From: Macrotis lagotis
Lineage: Eukaryota; Chordata; Mammalia; Peramelemorphia; Peramelidae
NCBI RefSeq assembly: GCF_037893015.1
Contig: NC_133658.1
Span: forward strand, 282,775,869 to 282,839,868
DNA: 64,000 nt
Direction of reading: 5' to 3'
Shown piece by piece: positions 42,779 through 54,339 of the stretch. The translations under genes and the position numbers were made by a program. Under the pieces are notes generated by a model. The model saw nothing but the letters and a program-made list of their open reading frames with translations, searched no databases and was not told the DNA's origin. Each line of letters starts with the position of its first letter. The stretch's first letter is position 1.

Positions 42779-44830
42779 CCTGAGTCCCAAGATATTCTCC
42801 TTAATTCCAAGGGTTCCTAGTTTTCAGGTTGGGACAGATCCACCTCAGAATAGTATTGAGGATAGTCCCTCCTCAAAGGACAAAAGAATTGGGATTAAAT
42901 TAAGGCAGATTTCCTTAGTGCTTTCTTAACATCAAAGTTAAACTCTGGAACAAATTTTCCTAAGGCAAAGAGAGACCTTGCCTTCCGTGGAGATGTGGAA
43001 GGACAAGGACTGATATCCATTTGTCCTAGTTGCTCTACAGCAGTAGGTACATCTAAGAGGCAGGCAATGAACAAAGGGACCTTAGAAGGATCCTTACAAA
43101 TTCATAGGCTAGTCTGAAGCTTCTTTGCCAAGATGAGTTCCACAGTCTAGAAGCTTACCCCAGCCACAGACATATTTTTCCCAGTCCTAGATTAAGTCAG
43201 TTGTTGAGATGCTCTTGGGAGATGAAATCTGACTTATATACCCAAGATTTGGATTCTTTTCCAGGCAAATACCACAAAGAGAGCTCAAACCACAAAATGA
43301 ATTACAACATGCAGGCAATGCTGAGAATTGTGACTTAAAGAAATGTTAGTTCCTGCCTCCCCAGCTTTATGATAATGATGCTGTAACTGAGTCTCAACCT
43401 GCTGATGCTGCCACTGGAAAGATGGATTCTTTGACAAAATACAGAATAGCTACAAAAGCTACCTGTCTATATGAAATGGAGATATGTAACAAGATTGATG
43501 TTTTTAGGGGACTCTAATCACATTCTTTGGCCTGAAGAAGGAGAGGAAGAGGGCCATAGCTTCCTGAAAGGACATTATTGAGGCCTTAAAATATCCACGT
43601 GGAAATGATGGAGTAGGACCTGCCAAATAGGAAAAACACTTCACTTGAGGAGTGTCTCTGGTGCATCAAGACAAAAAAAAATCGATACACAATTAGTTCT
43701 GCTGGCATTGTCAGGGGCAATGGGCCTTCTTCCCTTTGGCTATAATACTAAATTCTGTTCTTAACCAATGGGTCTAAAGAGGCCCAGGAGGAATGAGGGA
43801 CTGAGTTATTTCTCTTGTCCAAAGTATTCTCAAGATAGACAATATTAAAAAATATCTCAGGGGCCCTGGACCGCTACCCTTTCTATAACCTAATTGTTTA
43901 TAGAAAGACATATTCTCTTCTCTTTTAGTCTATTCAGATCTGATACCCTTTTTTAGGATCCTTTCATTCTCTGTCTCAGTTTCCCTGTCTCTCTCTCTCC
44001 CAAACCCTTTCTTTCCTCATTAAGTTTTCTGCTTTTTTGCTTCTCTTGAGGATTATGACGGCACAGCCTCACAACTAGGGAATTTGGTCTAAGGTTTCTC
44101 AGATTATTTGGTTTGGAGGCTTTGGAAACTAAGGCCCAAATGAGGAATTTGGAAGAAATTGAGGAATCTAATGAATCAAATACAGATTGGGGAGTCAGGG
44201 AAAGAGGAGAGGAGGAGTGTAAGGAGCCCAGCCTGGAGGATTTCTATATATGCTGATATGAAATCCAACATGCAAATAAGTAGCTATTATTTTTAAAATT
44301 AACTTTCCATCAGAAATCATAGCAATGAGGCAACAAAGTGTCTTTTTGCACAGTAGACTCTAAACTAGGGAAACTTCCTGCCTTTGCTTTCCCATAGCTA
44401 TGGGGTTGAGGGTCTCCTAGAGGCAGTTCCCCTCCTCCCCAACCCCATCCTAGGTTGTCTCTGTGTTCATACTCCTGCATGCCAGAGCAGACAGCAACTG
44501 CTCCCCAGAGACAAATAGGCCGGCAGCAAGGGCAGAGTCAAGATCGATTTGCATTTCTAATAATATGTGTTTTGCCTGCCACTTTTTCTGTGCTGTCATT
44601 TCCGGGTGATTGAACGCTTTGTATATACCCAGCAGTGCAGACCCAGAGTTACCTGGTCTGTTTGGTCCAAGGTGGGGGGTCCAAGACTAACAAAGGCCTT
44701 GAGATTGGTTAGCATCCTCTCTCTAGCCTGAGTATGTATATGATTGAGAGCATGAAAAGGGATGCCTACAATTTACTCCTGCCTCAATTTGACAGCAATT
44801 TTTAGGTCCATCCACTTTGGTTTTTTATTT
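42779..44830. other. About 2 kb without recognised repeats
   Basis: The longest recognisably repeat-poor stretch in the middle of the window, with no supported coding frame. Such intervals in repeat-dense DNA can mark purged regulatory sequence. Candidate motifs are listed separately (44530-44640). Confidence 0.45.
44530..44640. promoter_or_regulatory. Candidate conserved regulatory block (octamer site)
   Basis: Contains a perfect octamer atttgcat (44547-44554) next to TAAT-type homeodomain cores (ctaataatatg). Its composition differs from the surrounding repeats. This is a weak, motif-level hint only. Confidence 0.25.
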
Positions 44831-45089
44831 TTCATTTATTTTTTTTAGTTAATAATTTTTCCCCCAATTACATTTAAAGATAGTTTTCAACATTCATCTG
44901 TGCAAGATTTTGAGTTCCAAATTTTTCTCCTTTCCTCCTTCTCTTCCTTCCCCCCCAAGACATAAGCAATCTGATATAGGTTATACAACCCAATCATGTC
45001 AAATATATTTTCATATTAGTCATGTTGTGAAAGAAGAATCAGAACAAAAGGGGAAAATTCATGAAAAAGAAAAACAAAAAATAAATTTT

Positions 45090-48000
45090 TTATATTTATT
45101 CTCTTTGTACAAGTAATGTTTTTATACATTAACAAAATATTCTTAAGAGTAAACAGAATACCCCCTCCCCCACAAAATATAGACTCGCTTGAGTGATAAA
45201 GGGGAGAGAAAAAATTAAAATTGAAAAAATAATAGTAATAATTGTAGGTATGGCCAGGTGGCACAATGGACAGAGCCCCAGCCCTGGAGCCAGGAGCACC
45301 CGAGCCCATACACCCAACAATCACCCAGCCGTGTGACATGCAAGCCACCCCAACCCCAATGCCCTGCAAAAAACCAAAAAAAGAAAAAAAAAGACCCAAA
45401 GATCACCCTGCTATGCGGCCCCAGGCAGGCCACCCAGACCCATTTGCCCTGCACCCCCCCCCAAAAAATAATAATAATAATAAATGTGCTTCAGTCTTTG
45501 TTCCAACACCAACAACTTTGTGATGGGTGGATCACATTCTTTATGGTAAGTCCATCACAAAACTTACTTCCATATTTTTCCACCCTTGCCATTGCTGATC
45601 GCAACTCCCTCCTTTTGTATTTCTCCACTACCATGTACTATATTTTCTCTCCTTTCACTCTGACTCTTCTGTAGGGTAGCTGAGTGGCGCAGCAGACAGA
45701 TCCCTGGTCCTGGGGCCAAGAGGTCCTGAGCTCCCATACCACCCCTTAGGCCCAGCATCCACCTGGCCCTTTGGTCACCGACAGGCCATCCAATCCCAGC
45801 CCTTGGCTAGAAGTAAAAAGGAAAATGTGTTATATCTGACCACTCTCCCCACCATGGTCCATCCTCTCCTCCATCACCTACAACCCCCCCTTCCCCCTGT
45901 CCTCCCCTTTCCTTCTTACTCCAGATGCCTATACCCCATTGAGTATATATGCTGTTTCCTCTCTTAGCCACCTCTAATGAGAGCGAAGATTCCCTCATTC
46001 CCCCTTGCCTTCCCCCCTTCCATATCATTGCAATAGCTCATTGTAATAAAGAAAAAAACTTATATGAGATATCTTGGCCTATTCCTCCTCTCCTTTTTCT
46101 TTCTCCCATCACATTTCCCTTTTTTGCTATTGACTCCATTTTTACACCATATTTTATCTTCAAATTCAGCTTTCTCCTGTGCTTCAACTATAAAAGGTCC
46201 CTCTACATGCTCTATTAACTGAGAAGGTACATATGAGTATTATCAGTGTCACTTTTCTATGCAGGAATACATGCAGTTCATCATCAAGTCCCTCATATTT
46301 TCCCCTTCTCCTTCAATCTCCATGCTTCACCTGAGTCCTGTATCTGAAACCTTCTGTTCAGCTCTGGCCATTCCAACAGGAACATTTGAAATTCCTCTGG
46401 TTCATTGAAAGTCCATCTTTTTCCCCTAGAAGAGGACATTCAGCCTTGCTGGGTAGTTGATTCTTGGCTGCATTCTAAGCTCTTTTGCCTTCTGGTATAT
46501 TATATTCCAAGCCCTACGAGCTTCCGATGTAGTTGCTGCTAAGTCCTGTGTGATCCTGACTGCAGCTCCATGACATTTGAACTGTGTCCTTCTGTCTGCT
46601 TGTAATATTTTCTCTTTGACTTGGGAGTTCTAGAACTTGGCTATAATATTCCTAGGGGTTGGTTTTTTGTGATCTCTTTCTCGGGGTCGGGGGGGATCAG
46701 TGGATTCTCTCCATTTCTATTTTGCCCTCTGCTTCTAGAATATCAGGGCAATTTTCCTGTAGTAATTCTTTGAAAATGATGTCAAGGCTCTTTTCCTGAT
46801 CATGACTTTCAGGTTATTCCAATAATTTTTAAATTATCTTTCCTAAGTCTGCTTTCCATATCAGTTGTTTTTTTCAATGAGATGTTTCACATTTTCTTCT
46901 AATTTTTCATTTTTTTGGTTTTGAAGTAATGAATCCTGGTTTCTTGTAAATTCATCAGTCTCCCTGAGTTCCATTCTTTATCTGAAGGATTTGTTCTCCT
47001 CAGAGAGTTTTCTTATGTCTTTTTCCATCTGGCCAATTTTGCTTTTTAAAGCATTCTTCTCCTCAATAACTTTTTGAACTGTTTTATCCATTTGACCTAA
47101 ACTGGTTTTTAGCATGCTATTTTCTTCAGCATTTTTTTTGGATTTCCTTGACTAGGCTGCTGACTTCATTTTCATGTTTTTCCTGCATCTCTCTCCTTTC
47201 TTTTCCCAATTTTTCTTCTAATTCCCTCATTTGATTTTCAAAGTTGTTTTTGAGCTCTGTCATAGCCTGAGCCCAGTTTCTGTTTTTCTTGGAGTCTTTA
47301 GATGCAGGAGCTTGTGCTTCCTCATCTTCAGGCTGAGTGTTTTGATCCTTCTTGGGCTCATATGCAAAATATTTCTCAAAGGTCTTCCTCTTATTTCTCT
47401 GCTTGCTCATTTTCCCAGCCTGGGCCTGGTTTTGGGGTGCTTCCTGAACTTTTGGGGCACTCCCACAAGGGTCTCAGTGTGTGAGGCTCTGTCCTCCCTC
47501 CTGGTCTGTGAATGACCATATGCGCCCCCCTCTGCCACAGGGCTGAGGTGGGGGGTCCCTGCTGTTCAATGGGGGGGCCTACACTGCGATCAGGATCTGA
47601 ATGTGGTCAGAGCCCCAGAGTCCTGTTCCAGGGGCAGAGGACAGAGCTCTGCAGTCTCTCTCTCTCTTCACTCCGCTCCCTAGGTTCAATGGGCTCATGC
47701 CCTGGGGGCTCCTGCTTACCGGCTCTGCCTGCTTCTGTTCCTGGATCTGGGCTGCTGAATGACCACTGCTGGCTGTGTGCCCTGAGGGCTGGGCTCCACG
47801 TGCTTGCTCTGGCAGAGGTCCCCCCCAGTTCCCTCACTTTGTGCTCGGTGCTCCCTGGGGTGTAGCTCAGGAGACTCCCCCACTGCTGTGAGCCGCGGCA
47901 GCCAGCGCCCTGGGGCTGCCTTCTGGAGGCTGAAGTTCTTTTGCTCTGGCAGGGCCACCCCTCTGGCGGGCTGCCCTTCTGACCCCGGGGGGCAGAGCTG

Positions 48001-48174
48001 TTCTGCTCTTTTCCAGGTTACCTTGAGTAAGAGAACTGCCTCACTGGGTCCCTCTGTGGGTTCTGTCTCTTGAAAATTTAGTTAGAATCCTTAGTATCAA
48101 AGTTTTATGAGAGAGCTGCTAAGAGATGTTGCTCTCTTGTTTCCATCTTGGCTTTGCCCCCTAGAATTGTTTTT
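45090..48174 (-). mobile_element. Half-L1 composite copy C, full length
   Basis: Inserted into the old L1 at 44840-50310 with an exact 15-bp duplication caaaaaataaatttt (45075-45089 and 48175-48189). In element orientation the TSD starts AAAA after TTTTT, the classic L1-endonuclease site. 5' UTR near 47410-48160 (start motif gccaagatgg), ORF1 47410 down to about 46330, then linker, module 1 (45674-45813), half of module 2 (about 45395-45465), module 3 (45250-45375) and the 3' end. About 13 unmatched bases separate the 5' motif from the TSD. Compared with B it lacks about 105 bp between module 3 and module 2, with ccaaa at both edges of the loss. Confidence 0.92.
46330..47410 (-). pseudogene. 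L1-type ORF1 of copy C, broken
   Basis: Starts MSKQRNKRKTFEKYFAYEP at 47410 and stays open for 94 codons through the beginning of the coiled coil, past the place where copy B lost a base. It then shifts frame at a run of eight A (about 47135), where B has seven. Later parts repeat the ORF1 order, and the in-frame TAG seen in B is present at the equivalent codon (complement of 46630-46632). The final stop of B is changed to TGG here. Confidence 0.88.
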
Positions 48175-48680
48175 CAAAAAATAAATTTTAAAAAGTGAAA
48201 TTAATAAACTTTGGTCTTCATTCAGACTCCAGAGTTCTTTTGCTGGATATGACTGGTATTTTTCATCACAAATCTTTTGGAATTTTCCTTGATTACTGAA
48301 CTGTTGAGAGGAGCTAAGTCCATCATAGTTGATCATCACACAAAGTTGCTGTTAATGTGTTCTCTTGGTTCTGCTCGTTTCACTCAGCATCAGTTCATGT
48401 AAGTCTTTCTAGATTTTTCTGAAATCTGCTCATGATTTCTTAGAGAACAATAGTACTCCATTATATTCATATACCATAATTTGTTCAGACATTCCCAGTG
48501 GATGGGCATCCCATTAATTTCCAGTTCTTTGCCTCTACTAAAAGCACTGCTATAAATATTTTTATCTACATGAGTCTTTCCTCCTTTTTGTAATTTCTTT
48601 GGGATACAGACCACAGGTACACCCAGTTTTATTTCCCTTTGAGCATAGTTCCTAATTGCTCTTCAGAATGGTTGGATCAG

Positions 48681-48833
48681 GGCGGCTAGGTGGCATAGTG
48701 GATAAAACACCAGCCTTGGAGTCAGGAGTACCTGGGTTCAAATCCAGTCTCAGACACTTAATAATTACCTAGCTGTGTGGCCTTGGGCAACCCACTTAAC
48801 CCCCATTTGCATTGCAAAAAAAAAAAAAAAAAA
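48681..48833 (+). mobile_element. WSINE1-type SINE nested in L1
   Basis: 16-bp duplication agaatggttgSatcag, with one mismatch, at 48665-48680 and 48834-48849. Long pure A tail. Confidence 0.95.
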
Positions 48834-49004
48834 AGAATGGTTGCATCAGTTCACAAGTCCCCCAACAGTACATTAGTATCCTGATTCCCTTACATCTCCT
48901 CCAACATTGATCATTTTCGTTTTTTTAGCCTATCTGATAGGTGTGAGATGGCAACTCAGGGTTGTTTTAATTTTGATTTCTATAATCATAGTGATTTTTT
49001 CTTA

Positions 49005-49066
49005 TGACTATATATATATGTATATATATAAAATATGTATGTGTGCATATATATATGTATATACCG
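49005..49066. repeat. (TA)n-rich microsatellite
   Basis: Alternating TA with TATG and AAAATATG interruptions inside the antisense L1. Confidence 0.85.
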
Positions 49067-49074
49067 CTAATTCT

Positions 49075-49190
49075 TTGCATATTGTCTATCCTGTTAGATT
49101 GTAGTTACGTAGCTACTTGAGGACAGGAACTGTATTTTTTTTTACTTTCTTTGAATCCCCAGGGTTTAATACAGAACCTTCCTCATATGA
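49075..49190 (+). mobile_element. L2 3' end fragment
   Basis: gttagattgtagttacgtag, gaggacaggaactgtattt and gaatccccagggtttaatac follow the L2 3' layout. Confidence 0.55.
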
Positions 49191-49240
49191 TATGACTTCT
49201 TTAAAACCTCTCTAATTTCTTCATATAAACTGCTTGTTCA

Positions 49241-50090
49241 GTTATACATACAAATAATAACATATGACGATGATCAACTATGATGGACCTGTTCATTTCA
49301 GCAATACAATAATCAAAGACTATTTTAAAAGACTGATGATGAAACATTGTTCACCCTAACAGCAACATGGGGGTGAGGATCAACCTTATTGGACTTGCTC
49401 ATTCCATCAGTGCAACAATCAGGGACAATTTAGGGCTGTCTGTGATGGAGAATACCATTTGTATCCAGAGAAAGAATTGTGGAGTTTGAACAAAGACCAA
49501 AGAATATTACCTTTAATTCAGAAAAAACCCATTACCTTATTATGTAATTTTGCTATCTCTTACGCTTTATTTTTCTTCCTTAAGGATATGATTTCTCTTT
49601 CATCACATTCAACTTAGATCAATGTATATTATGGAAACAATGTAAAGACTAACAGACTGACTTCTGTGGGGGGGGGGAAACAAGAATAGGGGAAAATTGT
49701 AAAACTCAAAATAAATAAAATCTTTCTTTAAAAAAAAAAGACTTATGAGGGAAAATACCATTCATATCCAAAGGAGGAACTGTGGAGTTTAAATGAGGAC
49801 CAAAGCCTATTATCTTCAATTTTAAAAAGTTGTCTTATGTATTATGTAATTTTTTCTTCTCTATTGTTTTCTTCTTCCATTAGGATTTGATTCTTCTTTC
49901 ACAACATGATCAGTATGGATCTATTTTAACATGGTTATAAATGTAAAGCGCACTTAAGATTGTCAGAAGGAGGGTGGGGAAAGGAGGGTAGGAGAAAAAT
50001 ATAAAACTCAAAATCCTGCAAAAAATGAATTGTTAAATACTACCATTGTATATAGTTTTAAAAAAAAACAAATAAATAAAATATAAAAAA
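49241..50090 (+). mobile_element. L1 3' end (sense) inserted in the antisense L1
   Basis: 16-bp duplication ataaactgcYtgttca, with one mismatch, at 49225-49240 and 50091-50106. Ends in an A-rich tail with aaataaataaaat. Contains a younger L1 3' end. Confidence 0.85.
49345..49735 (+). mobile_element. Younger L1 3' end nested in the sense L1
   Basis: Ends with the recognised L1 3' UTR (caatgtaaagactaacagac, a G-run, ctcaaaataaataaaat) and poly(A) to 49739. The edges carry an imperfect repeat aaaagactKatgaKgRaaa near 49327-49344 and 49736-49754. Fourth nesting level in this block. Confidence 0.75.
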
Positions 50091-50339
50091 ATAAACTGCC
50101 TGTTCATATCCTTTGGCCATTTGTCAATTGGAGAATGACATATTCTTATAAATTTGACTCAGTCCTCTGTATATTTTAGAAATGAGTCCTTTATCATAAA
50201 CACCAGCTATGAAAATTGTTTCCCATCTTTCTATGTTACTTCTAATCTTGGTTGTATTGGTTTTATTTGTAGACACTATTTTTAATTGCAGAGTGACTTC
50301 TGACTTCAATACTTATGAGCTTTGTAATTTCGTTGGCAT

Positions 50340-51330
50340 ATAGCATATATAGAATAAATAGAAAATAATAAACAGAGTGAGAGTTTCAGAACTGAGGGAT
50401 TAGGAAAGGAAGTCAGAAGGTAGGGATGAAGAGGGAGAATATTCCAGATAGCAGGGACAACCAGAAGGGAGGTGAGAGATGGGGTGTCTTGTTTTGAGGA
50501 ACAAGCAAGAATGCCGGTGTTGCTAGATTGAAGGGAGGGTGTAAAATATAATGAGATTGGAATTGGTGGGCCTAACTAGGTTATGAAGAGTTTTAAATAC
50601 CTAACAGAGGATTTTGCATTTTTTTCTGGAATTGGAATTGATTAAGGAGAGGAGGTAACATGGTCTGATCCTCATTTTTTTTAGGTTTTTTTTTGCAAGA
50701 CAAATGGGGTTAAGTGGCTTGCCCAAGGCCACACAGCTAGGTAATTATTAAGTGTCTGAGACCGGATTTGAACCCAGGTACTCCTGACTCCAGGGCCGGT
50801 GCTTTATCCACTACGCCACCTGGCCGCCCCTTGATCCTCATTTTATTAAAACCACTCAGACAGCTGAACCGAAGAATGGACTGGAATGGGGTAAGACTTG
50901 TAGTAGGGAAACTAAATGGTAGGTGATTATAGTAGGGTTAGTCTGAACAGATGAAGGTCTTCATTAGGGTGGTGGTAGTTTTAGAGTGGGAAAGGAGTCA
51001 TATTTAAGAGATGTGCAAAAGTGAAATCAACAGGCCTTGTCAACAAATTGGATATGGTGAGTGAGAGTGAAACATCACTGATGATGCTTAATGTGCAGAA
51101 CTGGGAGAATAGGATGATGGATGGCGTTGCCCTCTAGAGTAATAGAGAACTTTGAAAAGGGGAAGGGTTTGGGGAAAAAATAACAAGTTTCATTTTGGAC
51201 ATATTGAATCAAGGCCTTAAGAGGTCCACTACTATGAACAAGCAATCCATCACTCTGAGACTGAACTTAGTGGTAAAGTTGTCAGTAGGATCTCTTTATT
51301 CCACTGACCATTGGCCATATTTTTGAGAAG
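50340..51330 (-). mobile_element. L2 LINE ORF2 region (antisense), split by a SINE
   Basis: Antisense L2 phrases in the known order: aacaagcaagaatgccggtg, gttatgaagagttttaaatac, gaggtaacatggtctgatc, (SINE), ggactggaatggggtaag, tcttcattagggtggtggtag, ttggatatggtgagtgagag, gttttggggaaaaaataac. Long dead. Confidence 0.75.
50679..50831 (-). mobile_element. WSINE1-type SINE (antisense) in L2, exact TSD
   Basis: Exact 13-bp duplication tgatcctcatttt at 50666-50678 and 50832-50844. Confidence 0.95.
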
Positions 51331-51658
51331 CATTATGATCTAGAGATTAAGCTGCTAGACTTAGAGTTTGAAAGTCCAAGGTTAAAACCACATCTTAGAT
51401 ATTTCTTAGTCAACCTACATTCTTATTTCTTCAAGTTCCTTCCCAGAAATTTTTGTATTAGCTTAGGATCCAAGCAATCTCCCTCATGATCTCTTAATTC
51501 TGGGGATGTTTATTTCCTAATCTGGAATTCTGTGCTCCAGGGCCTTGGACAGGTCTCCAGAGGCCATCCCTGGACCTCCCATTACTACCTCCTGCCTCCT
51601 AACCACAACCCCCCTCTGCCATACCTCCACCTGGTTCATTCTGCTCTGAAGTGGGCCT
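51331..51658. other. Unrecognised, C-rich in its right half
   Basis: The part from 51540 (cagggccttggacagg, cccctctgccatacctcc) is more GC-rich than its surroundings and leads into the inverted repeat. Origin not recognised. Confidence 0.4.
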
Positions 51659-52034
51659 CCAGAGGCCTCACAAAATAGTTCTGTAATGTTTTGACATTCT
51701 CCAACCTTGTATTTCTCTCACCATCCCTTACCTTCACTCCTTCACTTTACATGTTGCTGAACACAACTGAAGAGTCACAAAACATTCTCTCTGAGTCCAC
51801 TACAAATTTATGTTCTATAATTTCAACTGTGCCCTCAATGCAACAAGACAATTCTTTTATACCTCCCCAATTTGATTCACTTTCCCATTCACCTTGGAAG
51901 TTTTAGAATGCCCTGACTTTCTGCAGTTGTATTCAGCAACATGTAAAGTGAAGGAGTGAAGGTAAGGGATGGTGGGAGAAATACAAGATTGGAGAATGTC
52001 AAAGCATTACTGAAATATTTTGTGAGGCCTCTGG
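51659..52034. repeat. Long inverted repeat: two 111-bp arms, 154-bp loop
   Basis: The left arm 51659-51769 and the right arm 51924-52034 are reverse complements over exactly 111 positions with six mismatches and no gaps that I can see (about 95% identity). The loop is 51770-51923. A transcript would form a long near-perfect hairpin. No TSD, transposon end or known family was recognised at its edges. Confidence 0.93.
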
Positions 52035-52310
52035 GATCCCAATAGATTATTGTGCCTGACCTGTGGTAGAGCTTTCTGGGCTCTTATTGATTTGATCAGT
52101 CACAGTTGTACACACTGTACATATGGCTTTTGCAAGGCCATGGGGTTAAGTGATTTGCCTAAGGCCACACAGCTAGAGAATTATTAAGTGTCTAAGGTTG
52201 GATTTGAACTCAGATCCCTCCTAACTCAAGGGCCGGTGCCACCTAGCTGTTCCCCCAACTCATTTCTAACATAGTGATGTTATTTTGGTCTTCTTCAATA
52301 ACAAAGGACA
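52035..52310 (+). mobile_element. RTE 3' end split by a SINE
   Basis: gcctgacctgtggtagagct, tttgatcagtcacagttgtac, then after the SINE catagtgatgttattttggtc and caataacaaaggacaaga. It begins directly at the edge of the inverted repeat. Confidence 0.7.
52124..52254 (-). mobile_element. WSINE1-type SINE (antisense), head shortened
   Basis: Tail at gcttttgcaaggccatgggg. The head is reduced to gccacctagctgttccccc, with the A-box half deleted. Confidence 0.88.
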
Positions 52311-52313
52311 AGA

Positions 52314-52465
52314 GGGGTGGCTAAGTGGCACAGTAGATAAAGCACTGGCCCTGGAGTCAGGAGTACCTGGGTTCAAATCTGGTCTCAGATACTTAATAAT
52401 TACCTAGCTGTGTGGCCTTGGGCAAGCCACTTAACCCCATTTGCCTTGCAAAAAACCTAAAAAAA
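52314..52465 (+). mobile_element. WSINE1-type SINE, exact 17-bp TSD
   Basis: aataacaaaggacaaga at 52297-52313 and 52466-52482. Inserted at the RTE 3' terminus. Confidence 0.95.
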
Positions 52466-52571
52466 AATAACAAAGGACAAGAACCAACCAACTTTCCCTT
52501 CATGGATAAACTTCTGCAAAAAGCCATTTATACTCAGTACCTCCATTTCCTTTCCTCTTTTTCTTCCCTTT

Positions 52572-52713
52572 GGTTTTTGCAAGGCAATGGGGTTAAGTGA
52601 CTTGCCCAAAATCACACAGCTAAGTAATTATTAAATGTCTGAGACTGAATTTGAACTCAGGTACTCCTGATTCCAGTGCCAGTACTCTAGCCACTGTGCC
52701 ACCTAGTTGCCCC
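52572..52713 (-). mobile_element. WSINE1-type SINE (antisense)
   Basis: Complete body from ggtttttgcaaggcaatggg to cacctagttgcccc. Flanking pyrimidine-rich sequence hides any TSD. Confidence 0.9.
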
Positions 52714-52849
52714 TTTTCCCCTCTTCTTCTGAGCAATCCATAATCTGGCTTCAGACAATGAGAGGAATCTGAAAGGGGGCAAATTTGTCAATGTATAGGT
52801 GGGGCATACTGGAGAGGGATCTTCTGACTGGCCTTCCCTTCCTGGTCCT

Positions 52850-53245
52850 TTCTATTTTTCTTATGCTCTCCGCCATTTAACCCATTCTATAATCTAGGTA
52901 CATTGGTCTTGATGTGCTTTGAATATAACACTTCATTTCCAGTGGACAGTCATTTCAGTGGCTGTTTATACTCTTATTCCATACCTCTGTCTTCTGGATT
53001 TCTTGATTTCTCTTGAGACTCAGCTTAAATCCCTCTTTTTTTAGAATGCCTTTCCTACTCCTTCTTCTCCTGCTTGTGCCTTCCCTCAGAAACTGCCTTT
53101 CATACATACATACATGTGCAGTCTCCTCTTTTAGATTGTGAGATCCTTAAGGGCAGGGATCAGTTTTTGCCTTTCTTTGTATCCTCAAAACTTAAGACAG
53201 TGCCTGAAATATAGTAAGCACTTAATAAGCATTTATTGACTTACT
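52850..53245 (+). mobile_element. L2 LINE 3' end
   Basis: tgagactcagcttaaatccc, cccttcagaaactgcc-like block, gatccttaagggcagggatc, agtaagcacttaataagca and tttattgac. A clear, nearly complete L2 3' terminus. Confidence 0.85.
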
Positions 53246-53344
53246 GGCTTGCTGTGTGGTCCTTGGCAAATCACTTTCTTTGAATCTATCATTTCTGCTA
53301 TAATAATAATGATAGCTAGCATTTATATTGCACTTTAGGATTTA

Positions 53345-54330
53345 TAAAATTCTCTTTAAAAATAAAATTTTATTTTTTCCCAATTACATGTAAAAGCAAT
53401 TTAAAAAAAATTGAGTTCTAAATTCTCTCCCTCCTTCCTGTCCTAATCCTTCCCTGAGACAGTAAGCAATTTGATATAGGTTATACAGGTGCAATCTGCA
53501 AAACATATTTCCATATTAGTCATGTTGTAAAAGAAAACAAACTCCAAAAACACATAAAAAAGAATAAAGTGAAAAATAATATGCATCAATCTGCATTCAG
53601 ACTCCAGCAGTTTTTTCTCTGAAGGATGATAGTATTTTTCAGCATGAGTCCTTTGGAATGATCTCAGATCATTGCATTGCTGAGAATACCTAAGTCATTC
53701 ACAATTGATCATCATGCTGTTTTGCTGTTATTATGTACACTGATCTCCTGGTTCTGTTTACTTCATTTTGTATTTAATTCTTTTTAGGTTTTTCTGAAAT
53801 CATCCTCATCATTATTTCTTATATCACAATGGGATTCCATACAAATCAAAAACCAGAACTTATTTAGCTGTTCCTCAATTGATGGGCATTCTTCAATTTC
53901 CAATTCTTTGCCAACACAAAAAGAGCTGCTATATATATTTTCTTACAGTTATGTCCTTCCACTGCTGCCCCCTGCACCTTTTTAAAAAAATCTCTTTAGG
54001 ACACAGATCTACTAGTAGCGTTGATGGGTCAAAGGGTATGAACAGTTTTATAGCCCTTTGGACATAGTTCCAAATTATTCTCCAGAATGGTTAGATCATT
54101 TTACAATTTCATCAGTAGTTTATTAGTGTTTCAATTTTCCCACATTCTTTCAAACATTTATCACTTTTCTTTTCTGTTATATTAGCCAATTGATAGATTT
54201 GGGAAGGTACCTCAGAGTTGTTTTAATTTCTTTTTCTCTAATCAATAGTGATGTAGACATTTTTTCATAGGAGTACAGATAGCTTTATTTCTTTATCTGA
54301 AAATTTCTTGTTAATATTTTGACCATTTTT
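53345..54330 (-). mobile_element. L1 3' portion (antisense)
   Basis: Runs from the A-rich tail (cccaattacatgtaaaagc) through the 3' UTR (gacagtaagcaatttgatatagg, tccatattagtcatgttg) into ORF2 to about 54330. A useful uninterrupted reference for the split copy at 44.8-50.3 kb. Confidence 0.88.
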
Positions 54331-54339
54331 AGGTTTATT

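Larger units (their letters stand above)
44840..50310 (-). mobile_element. Old L1 3' portion (antisense), hosting several nested elements
   Basis: Pieces in order: 44840-45089 (3' tail), 48190-49004 and about 49200-49240 (ORF2 C-terminus, minus strand LWYMNIMEYYCSLRNHEQ), and 50107-50310 (further ORF2). Each gap is filled by a younger insert, and aligning to the intact layout at 53.3-54.3 kb shows that the pieces were once continuous. Confidence 0.88.

Noticed and set aside
49241..50090. An L1 3' transduction, since two L1 3' ends lie in tandem
   Set aside because: The first 3' end has its own imperfect flanking repeat and the outer L1 reads through it, so nested insertion explains the order better.
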